A DNA stretch of 49,783 bases from Methylobacterium segetis (GTDB taxonomy: Bacteria; Pseudomonadota; Alphaproteobacteria; Rhizobiales; Beijerinckiaceae): positions 1 through 49,783 of the forward strand of contig NZ_SMNT01000040.1 of assembly GCF_004348265.1 (NCBI RefSeq), given 5' to 3'. Under the pieces are notes generated by a model. It saw only the letters and a list, made by a program, of their open reading frames with translations. It ran no database searches and was not told the origin of the DNA. The position numbers were made by a program, and so were the translations under genes. This document shows, one piece after another, positions 1 to 8,492 of this stretch (its first letter is position 1; the number at the start of each line of letters is the position of its first letter).

Positions 1-1598
1 AGCCCGGCGGCTTCGGAGGCAAGCCCGGCGGCTTCGGAGGCAAGCCGGGAGGCCGGTTCGGCGACAAGCCCGGCGGCGGCTTCCGCGGCAAGGCGGAGGG
101 CCGGTCCGACGCGGCGTCCGGCGGGCCGCGGTCCGGTTCCCGTTCCGGCCCCCGGGGCGAGGGCAAGCCCGGCGGCTTCGGAGCCAAGCCCGGCGGCGGG
201 TCGGGCCCGCGGGCCGGCGGCGGCAAGCCGGGTGGAGGCAAGCCCGGCGGCTTCGGGGGCAAGCCCGGCGGCTTCGGAGGCAAGCCCGGCGGCTTCGGAG
301 GCAAGCCGGGAGGCCGGTTCGGCGACAAGCCCGGCGGCGGCTTCCGCGGCAAGGCGGAGGGCCGGTCCGACGCGGCGTCCGGCGGGCCGCGGTCCGGTTC
401 CCGTTCCGGCCCCCGGGGCGAGGGCAAGCCCGGCGGCTTCGGAGCCAAGCCCGGCGGCGGGTCGGGCCCGCGGGCCGGCGGCGGCAAGCCGGGTGGAGGC
501 AAGCCCGGCGGCTTCGGGGGCAAGCCCGGCGGCTTCGGAGGCAAGCCCGGCGGCTTCGGAGGCAAGCCGGGAGGCCGGTTCGGCGACAAGCCCGGCGGCG
601 GCTTCCGCGGCAAGGCGGAGGGCCGGTCCGACGCGGCGTCCGGCGGGCCGCGGTCCGGTTCCCGTTCCGGCCCCCGGGGCGAGGGCAAGCCCGGCGGCTT
701 CGGAGCCAAGCCCGGCGGCGGGTCGGGCCCGCGGGCCGGCGGCGGCAAGCCGGGTGGAGGCAAGCCCGGCGGCTTCGGGGGCAAGCCCGGCGGCTTCGGA
801 GGCAAGCCCGGCGGCTTCGGAGGCAAGCCGGGAGGCCGGTTCGGCGACAAGCCCGGCGGCGGCTTCCGCGGCAAGGCGGAGGGCCGGTCCGACGCGGCGT
901 CCGGCGGGCCGCGGTCCGGTTCCCGTTCCGGCCCCCGGGGCGAGGGCAAGCCCGGCGGCTTCGGAGCCAAGCCCGGCGGCGGGTCGGGCCCGCGGGCCGG
1001 CGGCGGCAAGCCGGGTGGAGGCAAGCCCGGCGGCTTCGGGGGCAAGCCCGGCGGCTTCGGAGGCAAGCCCGGCGGCTTCGGAGGCAAGCCGGGAGGCCGG
1101 TTCGGCGACAAGCCCGGCGGCGGCTTCCGCGGCAAGGCGGAGGGCCGGTCCGACGCGGCGTCCGGCGGGCCGCGGTCCGGTTCCCGTTCCGGCCCCCGGG
1201 GCGAGGGCAAGCCCGGCGGCTTCGGAGCCAAGCCCGGCGGCGGGTCGGGCCCGCGGGCCGGCGGCGGCAAGCCGGGTGGAGGCAAGCCCGGCGGCTTCGG
1301 GGGCAAGCCCGGCGGCTTCGGAGGCAAGCCCGGCGGCTTCGGAGGCAAGCCGGGAGGCCGGTTCGGCGACAAGCCCGGCGGCGGCTTCCGCGGCAAGGCG
1401 GAGGGCCGGTCCGACGCGGCGTCCGGCGGGCCGCGGTCCGGTTCCCGTTCCGGCCCCCGGGGCGAGGGCAAGCCCGGCGGCTTCGGAGCCAAGCCCGGCG
1501 GCGGGTCGGGCCCGCGGGCCGGCGGCGGCAAGCCGGGTGGAGGCAAGCCCGGCGGCTTCGGGGGCAAGCCCGGCGGCTTCGGAGGCAAGCCCGGCGGC
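1..1598 (+). repeat. 261-bp tandem repeat array, about 6.1 copies
   Basis: The landmark GGTGGAGGCAAGCCCGG recurs at 231, 492, 753, 1014, 1275 and 1536, exactly 261 bp apart. The units I compared base by base are identical. The array enters from the left edge part-way through a unit and ends at about 1598, where the unit sequence changes to a short Pro/Gly/Arg tail. Because 261 is 87 codons, gain or loss of whole copies keeps the reading frame. Each unit contains a lower-order repeat of KPGGFGG. Confidence 0.95.
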
Positions 1599-1631
1599 AG
1601 GCCCGGCGGCAAGCCCCGCGGCGGCCGGTGA
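1..1631 (+). CDS. C-terminal repeat tail of a Gly/Lys/Arg-rich protein (5'-truncated), possibly a pseudouridine synthase
   Basis: Frame 3 is open from the left edge to the TGA at 1629-1631 and encodes a low-complexity basic tail of KPGGFGG, GPRSGSRSGP and GKPGGGKPGG motifs. The real start and any catalytic domain lie outside the window. The tail consists almost entirely of an 87-residue unit repeated about six times. The stop overlaps the GTG start of rsmD by 4 bp (GTGA), so the two are probably translationally coupled. In many alphaproteobacteria the gene before rsmD is an RluB/RsuA-type 23S/16S rRNA pseudouridine synthase with a disordered Lys/Gly/Arg-rich C-terminus. That identity is inferred from context only. 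Such a tail would be expected to bind RNA. Frame 3 is preferred over the equally open frame 1 because it ends exactly at rsmD and gives a sensible Gly/Lys/Arg composition. Confidence 0.6.
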   Translation, partial: PGGFGGKPGGFGGKPGGRFGDKPGGGFRGKAEGRSDAASGGPRSGSRSGPRGEGKPGGFGAKPGGGSGPRAGGGKPGGGKPGGFGGKPGGFGGKPGGFGGKPGGRFGDKPGGGFRGKAEGRSDAASGGPRSGSRSGPRGEGKPGGFGAKPGGGSGPRAGGGKPGGGKPGGFGGKPGGFGGKPGGFGGKPGGRFGDKPGGGFRGKAEGRSDAASGGPRSGSRSGPRGEGKPGGFGAKPGGGSGPRAGGGKPGGGKPGGFGGKPGGFGGKPGGFGGKPGGRFGDKPGGGFRGKAEGRSDAASGGPRSGSRSGPRGEGKPGGFGAKPGGGSGPRAGGGKPGGGKPGGFGGKPGGFGGKPGGFGGKPGGRFGDKPGGGFRGKAEGRSDAASGGPRSGSRSGPRGEGKPGGFGAKPGGGSGPRAGGGKPGGGKPGGFGGKPGGFGGKPGGFGGKPGGRFGDKPGGGFRGKAEGRSDAASGGPRSGSRSGPRGEGKPGGFGAKPGGGSGPRAGGGKPGGGKPGGFGGKPGGFGGKPGGRPGGKPRGGR

Positions 1632-2197
1632 GGATCGTCGGCGGCGCGCTCCGCGGCCGACGCCTCGCCTCCCCCCGCACCGAGGCCATCCGGCCGACCT
1701 CGGACCGCCTGCGCGAGGCCCTGTTCAACGTCCTCGCCCACGCCTACGCGGACGCGGTCTCGGGGGCGCGGGTGCTCGACCTCTTCGCCGGCACCGGCGC
1801 GCTCGGCTTCGAGGCGCTCTCGCGCGGGGCGTCCTACGCGCTCCTCGTCGACGAGGGCGCGGAGGCGCGCTCCCTCATCCGCCAGAACATCGAGGCGCTG
1901 GGGCTCGAGGGCGTCACCCGCCTGTTCCGCCGCGACGCGACGAAGCTCGGCCCGGCCGGTCCGGCCGGGCGCTTCGGCCTCGTCTTCTGCGACCCGCCCT
2001 ACGGCCGCGATCTCGCCCCGAGGGCCCTCGCCTCGGCGGCGCAAGGGGGGTGGCTGGAGCCCGGCGCACTCGCCGTCATCGAGGAGGCGGCGGAGGCCGC
2101 GCTCACCCTGCCGCCGGCCTTCGAGAGCCTGGAACGGCGGGTCTACGGGGACACGGCGGTGATGATCGCGATCTACGCGGGAGGCCGCGAAACGTGA
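1628..2197 (+). CDS. rsmD: 16S rRNA (guanine(966)-N(2))-methyltransferase RsmD
   Basis: A 189-residue SAM-dependent methyltransferase that modifies G966 of 16S rRNA in the 30S subunit. The N-terminus MRIVGGALRGRRL is typical of the family, followed by RPTSDRLREALFN, the SAM-binding motif VLDLFAGTGALGFEAL and the catalytic motif DPPYG near residue 121. The length is normal for RsmD. The start is GTG at 1628, overlapping the preceding stop by 4 bp; no better start exists downstream because the conserved N-terminus begins here. The gene is convergent with mutL, with 15 bp between the two stops. Confidence 0.95.
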   Translation: MRIVGGALRGRRLASPRTEAIRPTSDRLREALFNVLAHAYADAVSGARVLDLFAGTGALGFEALSRGASYALLVDEGAEARSLIRQNIEALGLEGVTRLFRRDATKLGPAGPAGRFGLVFCDPPYGRDLAPRALASAAQGGWLEPGALAVIEEAAEAALTLPPAFESLERRVYGDTAVMIAIYAGGRET

Positions 2198-2212
2198 TCG
2201 CTTGGGGCCTGC

Positions 2213-4171
2213 TCAACGGCGCCCGAACAGCTTCTCGATGTCGGCGAGGCTCAGCGTCACGAAGGTCGGGCGGCCGTGGTTGCACGAGCCCGAGAGCGGC
2301 GTCGCCTCCATCTCGCGCAGGAGGGCGTTCATCTCCTCCGGCCGCAGGCGCCGGCCCGCCCGGATCGAGCCGTGGCAGCTCATCCGCGAGAGCACGGCGT
2401 CGAGCCGCCGCCCCAGCGGGCCGCCGCCTTCCGTGCCCGCCGCGCCCCCCTCCTCCAGCCCGCTCTCGGCCAGCGCGTCGAGGATGTCCGTGACGAGGGC
2501 GCGGATCGAGGTCCGGCCCAGGGCGGCGGGCACCTCCCGCACCAGCACGGCGCCGGGGCCGAAGGCCTCGATCGCGAGGCCGAGCCGATCGAGGTCGGCC
2601 GCGGCCGCGACGAGGCGCTCCGCGTCGTGGGGCGCCATCTCCACCACCTCCGGGATCAGCATGCCCTGCCGGGCGATGCCGCCCTCGGCCCGCTCCCGCT
2701 TCAGCCGCTCGTAGACGAGGCGCTCGTGGGCGGCGTGCTGGTCGACGAGGACGACGCCCTCGCGGGTCTGGGCCACGATGTAGGTCTCGTGGAGCTGCGC
2801 CCGCGCCGCCCCGAGCGGATGGTCGAGGGGCTCGCTCTCGGAGGGCGCCGCGCGCCAATCGGCCGCCGGCGGGGCCAGGGGCGGATCGGACGGGCCGGGT
2901 TCGAGGAGGGCCTGCGCCGCCTCGCCGAAACCCTCCGCCTCCGGTCCGGCCTCGGCCGTCTCGCGGCGGAACTCGGCCGGCGCCCCGAAGGAGGGCGCGC
3001 GGCCGGGAAAGAAGCTCGGCCGGGCCGGGCGGAACAGGCTCGGGGCACTCGCGCCCGTATGGGTGCGCAGCGGCGCAAGACCCCCCTCCGGCAGGGCCGC
3101 CCCCACCGGCCGCAGGGCCTCGAGCGCGCGGGCGGCGCCCGTCGTGGCGGAGCGGGCGCCGCCCCGGCGCAGGGCCTCGTGGATCGCGCTGACGATAAGG
3201 GCGCGCACGAGGCCGGGGTCGCGGAAGCGCACCTCGGTCTTGGCCGGATGCACGTTCACGTCGACGAAGCCCGCGTCGCAGGTGAGATGGAGCGCCAGGA
3301 CCGGGTGCCGGTCCGAGGCCATGGTGTCGGCGTAGGCGCCGCGCACGGCCCCGAGGAGCAGCCGGTCGCGCACCGGCCGCCCGTTCACCGTGAAGTGGAT
3401 GTGGGTGGCCGACCCCCGGTGGAAGGTCGGCAGGCCGACATGGCCCTCGAGCGCGAGGCCCTCCCGCGCCATCGAGAGCGGCAGCGCGTTCGGCCCGAAA
3501 TCGGGCCCGAGCACCGCCACGAGCCGACGCAGCATCGCGGCCGGTCCCCCCTCCGTCTCGGCGGGGAAGACGATCGGCTGGCCGGATTCGGTGCGGAGGG
3601 TGAAGCGGATCCCGGGCTCGGCCACCGCGAGGCGGCGCAGCATGTCGGCGATGGCCGCCGTCTCCGCCCGGTCGGATTTCAGGAATTTGAGGCGGGCGGG
3701 CGTCGCCGAGAACAGGTCCGCGACCTCGATGCGGGTGCCGCGGGCGGCCGATGCCGGCCGCACCTCGCCCTTGAGGCCCGCATCGACGGTGAGGCTCGCG
3801 CCGGAGGAGGCCTGCGCCGTACGGGTGGTGATGGTGAGCCGCGCCACGGCGGCGATCGAGGGCAGCGCCTCGCCGCGACAGCCCAGGGAGGCGATGCGGG
3901 TGAGGTCCCCGTCCGGCAGCTTCGATGTGGCGTGGCGCTCCACAGCCAGCGCCAGATCCTCCGGATCCATGCCGATCCCGTCGTCGACGACCCGGATCAG
4001 GCGGCGCCCTCCCCCCTCGATCGTGACCTCGACCGAGCGGGCGCCCGCGTCGATCGCGTTCTCGACGAGTTCCTTCACCGCCGAGGCCGGGCGCTCCACC
4101 ACCTCGCCCGCGGCGATGCGGTCGACGAGGATCGGGTCGAGGCGGCGGACCGGGCGGGCGGGGCTGGGCAT
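2213..4171 (-). CDS. mutL: DNA mismatch repair protein MutL (endonuclease type)
   Basis: A 652-residue mismatch repair protein that couples MutS recognition to strand incision. The N-terminal GHKL ATPase is complete: AAGEVVERPASAVKELVENA with the catalytic Glu at residue 34, VVDDGIGM near 62 and GCRGEALPSIAA. A Pro/Glu-rich linker separates it from the C-terminal dimerisation domain. That domain carries the metal-binding endonuclease motif DQHA-x2-E-x4-E at about residues 477-488 and a second motif, CNHGRPT, near 634. This is the nicking MutL of bacteria that lack MutH, unlike the Escherichia coli protein. The start at 4171 fits the usual short leader before the ATPase domain. Confidence 0.96.
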   Translation of the reverse strand: MPSPARPVRRLDPILVDRIAAGEVVERPASAVKELVENAIDAGARSVEVTIEGGGRRLIRVVDDGIGMDPEDLALAVERHATSKLPDGDLTRIASLGCRGEALPSIAAVARLTITTRTAQASSGASLTVDAGLKGEVRPASAARGTRIEVADLFSATPARLKFLKSDRAETAAIADMLRRLAVAEPGIRFTLRTESGQPIVFPAETEGGPAAMLRRLVAVLGPDFGPNALPLSMAREGLALEGHVGLPTFHRGSATHIHFTVNGRPVRDRLLLGAVRGAYADTMASDRHPVLALHLTCDAGFVDVNVHPAKTEVRFRDPGLVRALIVSAIHEALRRGGARSATTGAARALEALRPVGAALPEGGLAPLRTHTGASAPSLFRPARPSFFPGRAPSFGAPAEFRRETAEAGPEAEGFGEAAQALLEPGPSDPPLAPPAADWRAAPSESEPLDHPLGAARAQLHETYIVAQTREGVVLVDQHAAHERLVYERLKRERAEGGIARQGMLIPEVVEMAPHDAERLVAAAADLDRLGLAIEAFGPGAVLVREVPAALGRTSIRALVTDILDALAESGLEEGGAAGTEGGGPLGRRLDAVLSRMSCHGSIRAGRRLRPEEMNALLREMEATPLSGSCNHGRPTFVTLSLADIEKLFGRR

Positions 4172-4230
4172 GGCCGCGCCAATATAGGGGCCGGCTCGCT
4201 CCCGCGCGAGCCGGCCCGCAATCGCGTGCC

Positions 4231-4557
4231 TCAGCGCGTGTAGGTGAAGGTGCTGATCTGGCAGACGTTGACGTTGTTGCGCACCAGCGAAGCGCCGTTC
4301 TCGAACACCGCCTTGAAGTCGTAGCGGCAGGCGCCGGAGCCGTCGTCGATGTTGATGTCGAAGGTCTCGCCGTCATCGATCACGTCGCGGCCGAGGATGT
4401 CCTCCTCCCACTCGTTCGTGCCGGTCGTCGAGGCGTAGAAGTGCTTCATCGCCATGCCGGTCCTGTTGACGATGTCGACGTGCCGGTTGGCCGCCGTCGC
4501 GGCCTCACCGGCGAGAAGCAGCAGCCCGGCCGCGCCGAGCAGAGACGAAATGCGCAT
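4231..4557 (-). CDS. small secreted protein of unknown function
   Basis: A 108-residue protein with a clear Sec signal peptide (MRISSLLGAAGLLLLAGEAATA, likely cut after ATAA). The mature part of about 85 residues is acidic and contains two cysteines, in GACRYDFK and NVCQ, that could form a disulfide. The motif YASTTGTNEWEEDILG looks like that of small periplasmic proteins common in Hyphomicrobiales, whose function I do not know. It lies between mutL and kdsD on the same strand, with no overlap to suggest an operon. Confidence 0.8.
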   Translation of the reverse strand: MRISSLLGAAGLLLLAGEAATAANRHVDIVNRTGMAMKHFYASTTGTNEWEEDILGRDVIDDGETFDINIDDGSGACRYDFKAVFENGASLVRNNVNVCQISTFTYTR

Positions 4558-4682
4558 GGTCCAATCCCCCGAATCGACCGTCGTTGCGGCCGAGCTCGGG
4601 CGTAGCGCAGTTCAATTGCCGTTCCAAGTATAGGGCGCCGAACGAATTCTGTTCAGATCGGATCGGCCCGAGGAGAAACTGC

Positions 4683-5699
4683 TCAGGCGACGCCGGAGCG
4701 AAGCAGATCGTGGTAATGGACGAGGCCGACCGGGCGGCCGTCCTCCACGACGATCAGCGCCGTGATCTTCATGGATTCCTGGATCTCCAGCGCCTTGGCG
4801 AGGAGGGTCTCGGGGTTCACCGTCCGGGGATTCACGCTCATCACCGCCTCGACGGAGACGCTGTCGAGGTCGGCGCGGAACACGTTGCGGCGCAGGTCGC
4901 CGTCGGTGACGATGCCGGCGAGCCGCCCGTCGGCCTCGACGACGATCACCGAGCCGAAGCCCTTGGCGTCGATCTCGGCGATGGCCGCCCGCATCGGCGT
5001 GCCGCGGGTGACGCGGGGCAGCTGCGCATCCGTGTGCATCACCTCGCGCACCTGCCGCAGCGAGGCGCCGAGGCGTCCGCCCGGATGGTAGATCGAGAAC
5101 TCGCGGGCCGAGAAGCCGCGCGCCTCCAGGAGCGCCACGGCGAGCGCGTCGCCGAGCGCCAGCTGCATGGCGGTGGAGGTGGTCGGCGCGAGCCCGTTGG
5201 GGCACGCTTCCCGCGCCTTCGGCAGGGTGAGACAGACGTCGGCCTCGCGCCCGAGCGTCGAGGCGGCGTTCGACGTGATCGCGACGAGCCCGACGCGGTA
5301 GCGCTTGGCGTAGCCGATGATGTCGGCGAGCTCCGTCGTCTCGCCGGACCAAGAGAGGGCCACGACCACGTCGTCGGGCTGCACCATGCCGAGATCGCCG
5401 TGGCTCGCCTCGGCCGGGTGGACGTAGAGGGCTGGCGTGCCGGTGGAGGCGAGCGTCGCGGCGATCTTGCGCCCGATATGGCCCGACTTGCCCATGCCGG
5501 TGAGGATGACCCGGCCGCGCGCCCGGCCGATCCGCTCGACCGCGGCGGTGAAGGGCGCGCCGAGCCCGTCCGCCACCGCCTCCATCAGGCAGGCGAGGCC
5601 CTCGCGCTCGGTGCCGATGGTGCGCAGGGCCGAGGCGACCGCCGCCCCGTGCGTGCCCGTCGCCGCGTCGCGCTCGCCGATCCGCTGTGCCAGGGCCAT
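4683..5699 (-). CDS. kdsD: D-arabinose 5-phosphate isomerase, KpsF/GutQ family
   Basis: Interconverts D-ribulose 5-phosphate and D-arabinose 5-phosphate, the first step toward Kdo for lipopolysaccharide or capsule. A SIS domain (GMGKSGHIGRKIAATLASTG, HPAEASHGDLG, SWSGETTEL, STAMQLALGDALA, YHPGGRLG) is followed by two CBS domains (VREVMHTD through DGDLRR, and VEAVMSVNPRTV to the end). I chose the ATG at 5699 (338 residues): a purine-rich AGGGGAG precedes it at normal spacing and the length suits the roughly 330-residue family. An in-frame ATG at 5762 adds 21 Pro/Asp/Arg residues, lacks a ribosome binding site and is less likely. It is divergent from the beta-barrel gene at 5977. Confidence 0.9.
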   Translation of the reverse strand: MALAQRIGERDAATGTHGAAVASALRTIGTEREGLACLMEAVADGLGAPFTAAVERIGRARGRVILTGMGKSGHIGRKIAATLASTGTPALYVHPAEASHGDLGMVQPDDVVVALSWSGETTELADIIGYAKRYRVGLVAITSNAASTLGREADVCLTLPKAREACPNGLAPTTSTAMQLALGDALAVALLEARGFSAREFSIYHPGGRLGASLRQVREVMHTDAQLPRVTRGTPMRAAIAEIDAKGFGSVIVVEADGRLAGIVTDGDLRRNVFRADLDSVSVEAVMSVNPRTVNPETLLAKALEIQESMKITALIVVEDGRPVGLVHYHDLLRSGVA

Positions 5700-5976
5700 G
5701 TCCGGGACGCTCCCCTCGATCCGCCGTCGCGGGTCCCGCGGACCCGGATCCGGCGGATCCATGGCCGGCGAATGTGGTCGCAGCGGGGCCGGGCCGGCCG
5801 TGCCCCGAGGGTGCCGCAGGAGCCGTTAAGGTGCCGCTAACCCTGTTCGTTTACCGACGATCAAGATGCGGCCCGCCCGGCACCCGACGGTGCGCGCGGA
5901 CCGAAGGACATCACGCGACGGCCCCACCCGTGACGGGCGGACCGCCCGCGGGTCACGGGCGGGGGATCAGGGGCCG

Positions 5977-7707
5977 GTGAAGCGGGGCAGGCCGATCGCG
6001 AGGGGAAGCCGGGCGTCGGGCCTCGCGCTGCTGGCTGCCCTCGGCGGCCCCGCGGCTGCCCAGAGCCCGAATTTCACGGCCGCGAGCCCCGTCACGGGCC
6101 AGCCCGACAACCCCGGTGCCGGCCTGGTTCCCGGGCAGGACGGCCTGCCGACGCTGCGCCCGAACCGCGACCCCGGCGCGCCCGGGTCCGGCCTCGCCGG
6201 TTCCTCCGCCGAGGGCGAAGATTCCTCGGGCAGCGCCACGGGCCGGTCGGCCCCGAGCGCCGGGACCCAGGCCCGGCTCACGGGCCGGAGCAACGCCGTC
6301 ACCGGGCTCGAGGCGAGCAATCGCGCCCTCTCGACGCTGCTGCGCCAGCGCGCGGCCCCGCCCCGGCGCATCGGCACGGCGACGCGCCGGATCACGCAGC
6401 AGGCGACGCAGATCCCGCCGCCGGCGCTCCGCCTCAGTCCCGTCGTGCAGAACGCCGTCGTCGGCGTGCCGCTGCCGACCCTGTCGGCGGCCTTCGTTCC
6501 GACCCTCGGGCTGCAGACCCCGGGCGCGCTCCTGGCCAATGCCCTGCGCCGGCCGATCGCCACCGACGATGCCTACGCGCCCCTCGGGATCAAGCTCGGC
6601 ACCTTCACGCTCTTCCCGTCCTTCACGCAGAGCCTCGGCTACGACACCAACCCGGACCAGACCACGAAGCAGCTGGCGCGCGGCTCGGTGGCCCTGAGGA
6701 GCGAGGGCGAGCTCAATTTCCGCAGCGATTGGTCGGCGAGCGAGCTCGCGGGCGAGTTACGCGGCGGGTACTCGAACTTCCCCGAGAACGATGCGGCGAG
6801 CCGGCCGAACGGGGCCGGCGCCGTCCGCCTGCGCCTCGACGCCAACCGGGATCTGCGCTTCGACGTGGAGGGCCGCTTCCTCGTCGACACGCAGCGCACG
6901 AGCAGCCCCGACCTGCAGGCGGCCGCCGTCTCGCGGCCGATCGTGGCGACCTACGGCACCTCGCTCGGTGCGACCCAGACCTTCAACCGGCTGCAGGTCT
7001 CGCTGCGCGGCTCGGTGGACCGCTCGGAATTCGAGGATGCCCGGCTCTCGAACGGCACGGTGCTGCCCCAGTCCGATCGCAACCTGAACCAGTACGGCCT
7101 GCGCCTGCGTACGGCCTACGAGATATCGCCGGTCATCACGCCCTTCGTGGATCTCCTGGCGGATACCCGGGTCTACGACCTGCGGCGCGACTCGACGGGC
7201 CTGCGGCGCGACTCGGACGGTGTCGGGATCACGGCGGGCGCCACCTTTGCCCTCGGACGCACCGTCACGGGCGAGGTCTCGGCGGGCTTCCAGCACCGCA
7301 CCTACGTCGACCCGGCCCTGCGCGACATCAACGCGCCGCTCCTCAACGCGGCCCTCGTCTGGAGCGCCAGCCCGCTCACCACCGTGCGCTTCGGCGCCGT
7401 GACGGGCGTGACCGAGACGGCGGTGGCGGGCTCCAGCGGCATCCTGACGGAGGCGACGACGCTGGAGGTTCAGCACGACCTCCTGCGCAACCTCTCGATC
7501 ACGCTGGGCGGCGCGCTCCTCAACAACACCTACGAGGGGACGAGCATCCGCGAGACGGGCTTCTCGGCGACCGCCCGCCTCGATTATCGCTTCAACCGCT
7601 GGCTGACGTTCCGCGGAAGCTACATCTACCAGCAGATTGACAGCACGGTCGCCGGCGCGAGCTTCAAGGACAACACCCTGCTGTTCGGCATGCGGGTGAA
7701 CCCCTGA
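5977..7707 (+). CDS. outer membrane beta-barrel protein (BBP2-like)
   Basis: A 576-residue protein using a GTG at 5977, preceded by a G-rich stretch and giving a clean signal peptide (basic start, then SGLALLAALGGPAAAQS). A longer in-frame ATG at 5866 would add 37 Arg-rich residues and is rejected. Residues up to about 180 are low-complexity Pro/Gly/Ser with basic stretches, probably disordered in the periplasm. The rest has alternating hydrophobic strands, starting at GIKLGTFTLFPSFTQSLGYDTNPD-like sequence and ending in a barrel strand close to the C-terminus (NTLLFGMRVNP). This matches putative beta-barrel porins often linked to exopolysaccharide export. Being next to kdsD fits an envelope role, but the substrate is unknown. 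Confidence 0.8.
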   Translation: MKRGRPIARGSRASGLALLAALGGPAAAQSPNFTAASPVTGQPDNPGAGLVPGQDGLPTLRPNRDPGAPGSGLAGSSAEGEDSSGSATGRSAPSAGTQARLTGRSNAVTGLEASNRALSTLLRQRAAPPRRIGTATRRITQQATQIPPPALRLSPVVQNAVVGVPLPTLSAAFVPTLGLQTPGALLANALRRPIATDDAYAPLGIKLGTFTLFPSFTQSLGYDTNPDQTTKQLARGSVALRSEGELNFRSDWSASELAGELRGGYSNFPENDAASRPNGAGAVRLRLDANRDLRFDVEGRFLVDTQRTSSPDLQAAAVSRPIVATYGTSLGATQTFNRLQVSLRGSVDRSEFEDARLSNGTVLPQSDRNLNQYGLRLRTAYEISPVITPFVDLLADTRVYDLRRDSTGLRRDSDGVGITAGATFALGRTVTGEVSAGFQHRTYVDPALRDINAPLLNAALVWSASPLTTVRFGAVTGVTETAVAGSSGILTEATTLEVQHDLLRNLSITLGGALLNNTYEGTSIRETGFSATARLDYRFNRWLTFRGSYIYQQIDSTVAGASFKDNTLLFGMRVNP

Positions 7708-7731
7708 CGGCGCGGGCCGCCGGTGCCCGGC

Positions 7732-8325
7732 TCAGCGCACGAGGGCCAGCGAGGCGCCGGACTTGGTCAACGCCCCGTCGAGGGCGCCCCCGCCCTGGCG
7801 CAGCCGCGCCGCCACGGTGCCGCCGGCCTGGTAGAGGTAGACCTCCCCGTCCCGGTAGTCCCAGGCCGTCACCTTGGCGAGATCCTTGTTGGCGCAAGCT
7901 GCGGCCGAGGCCTTGTAGAGGTCGAGGGCCGGCGCGCTCGACAGCGAGACCTTGCAACTCGCGCCCGACGCGTCGCGCGCGGTCCAGCTGCCGACGACGG
8001 CCGAGCGGCCGCTCGCCACGACCGGGGGCGGCGGCGGCGGGGGCGCGACGGGCTCCGCGATCACGTTTGAGCCTGGCGCCACGGCCGCGACCTCGCCGCC
8101 GACCGGCGGGGGCAGCCCGTCGGGTGCCGCCGTCGCGCCGGGCGGGGGCGCGAGCGGGGCCGCCGTCACGGCACCGGATGGCACGGCCGGCACCGTCGAT
8201 TCCAGCGCGGCCTGCGGCCCGACGCTCGCCCGCGCGCGCGGCCCGTCGAAACGGGAGGTGCCGCAGGCCGCGAGGCTCACGGTGAGGGCGGCGACGGCGA
8301 GAGACGACAGCAACTGGCGCGGCAT
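7732..8325 (-). CDS. AprI/Inh-type protease inhibitor lipoprotein (Omp19-like)
   Basis: A 197-residue lipoprotein. The N-terminus MPRQLLSSLAVAALTVSLAACGTS has a lipobox (LAAC). A Pro/Ala-rich linker of about 80 residues follows, then an Inh-like beta-barrel domain of about 95 residues: VVGSWTARDASGASCKVSLSS, CANKDLAKVTAWDY and LYQAGGTVAARLRQ. Two cysteines in this domain may pair. The domain resembles the metalloprotease inhibitor Inh and Brucella Omp19. I chose the ATG at 8325, preceded by AAGGGAAG; an upstream in-frame ATG at 8397 only adds a basic leader. It probably sits in the outer membrane and guards against proteases. The target is unknown. Confidence 0.8.
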   Translation of the reverse strand: MPRQLLSSLAVAALTVSLAACGTSRFDGPRARASVGPQAALESTVPAVPSGAVTAAPLAPPPGATAAPDGLPPPVGGEVAAVAPGSNVIAEPVAPPPPPPPVVASGRSAVVGSWTARDASGASCKVSLSSAPALDLYKASAAACANKDLAKVTAWDYRDGEVYLYQAGGTVAARLRQGGGALDGALTKSGASLALVR

Positions 8326-8406
8326 CGATCCACTTCCCTTCGGCGCCTTCCCGGCGCGTTTGCCCGCCTGCCTCACCGGCAAATGCGCTGCCCGCAAGGC
8401 GAGGAC

Positions 8407-8440
8407 GGTGGCACCCCTTGGGGATTGCCGGGGTGCCGCC
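8407..8440. terminator. GC-rich hairpin downstream of sdhB
   Basis: GGTGGCACCCC and GGGGTGCCGCC pair around a 12-nt loop with one G-T mismatch. It lies 53 bp past the sdhB stop. There is no T-run on the minus side, but GGTTTT follows on the plus side, so its role as an sdh terminator is uncertain. Confidence 0.35.
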
Positions 8441-8492
8441 GGTTTTCGGGGAAGTGTGGCGGGCGCGCCTCACCGGGCGCCCGCTGGCCGCC

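Noticed and set aside
1..1598. CRISPR-like array
   Set aside because: Repeats are 261 bp, contiguous and coding, with no variable spacers or cas genes.
232..2493. 753-codon plus-strand open frame through the repeat array and rsmD
   Set aside because: It is the wrong frame of the repeats (Ala/Ser/Pro-rich) and runs through rsmD in another frame; frame 3 ends neatly at the rsmD start.
5826..5841. CtrA-like site TTAA-N7-CTAAC before the beta-barrel gene
   Set aside because: One half-site is degenerate and a single such match in a long GC-rich region is weak evidence.
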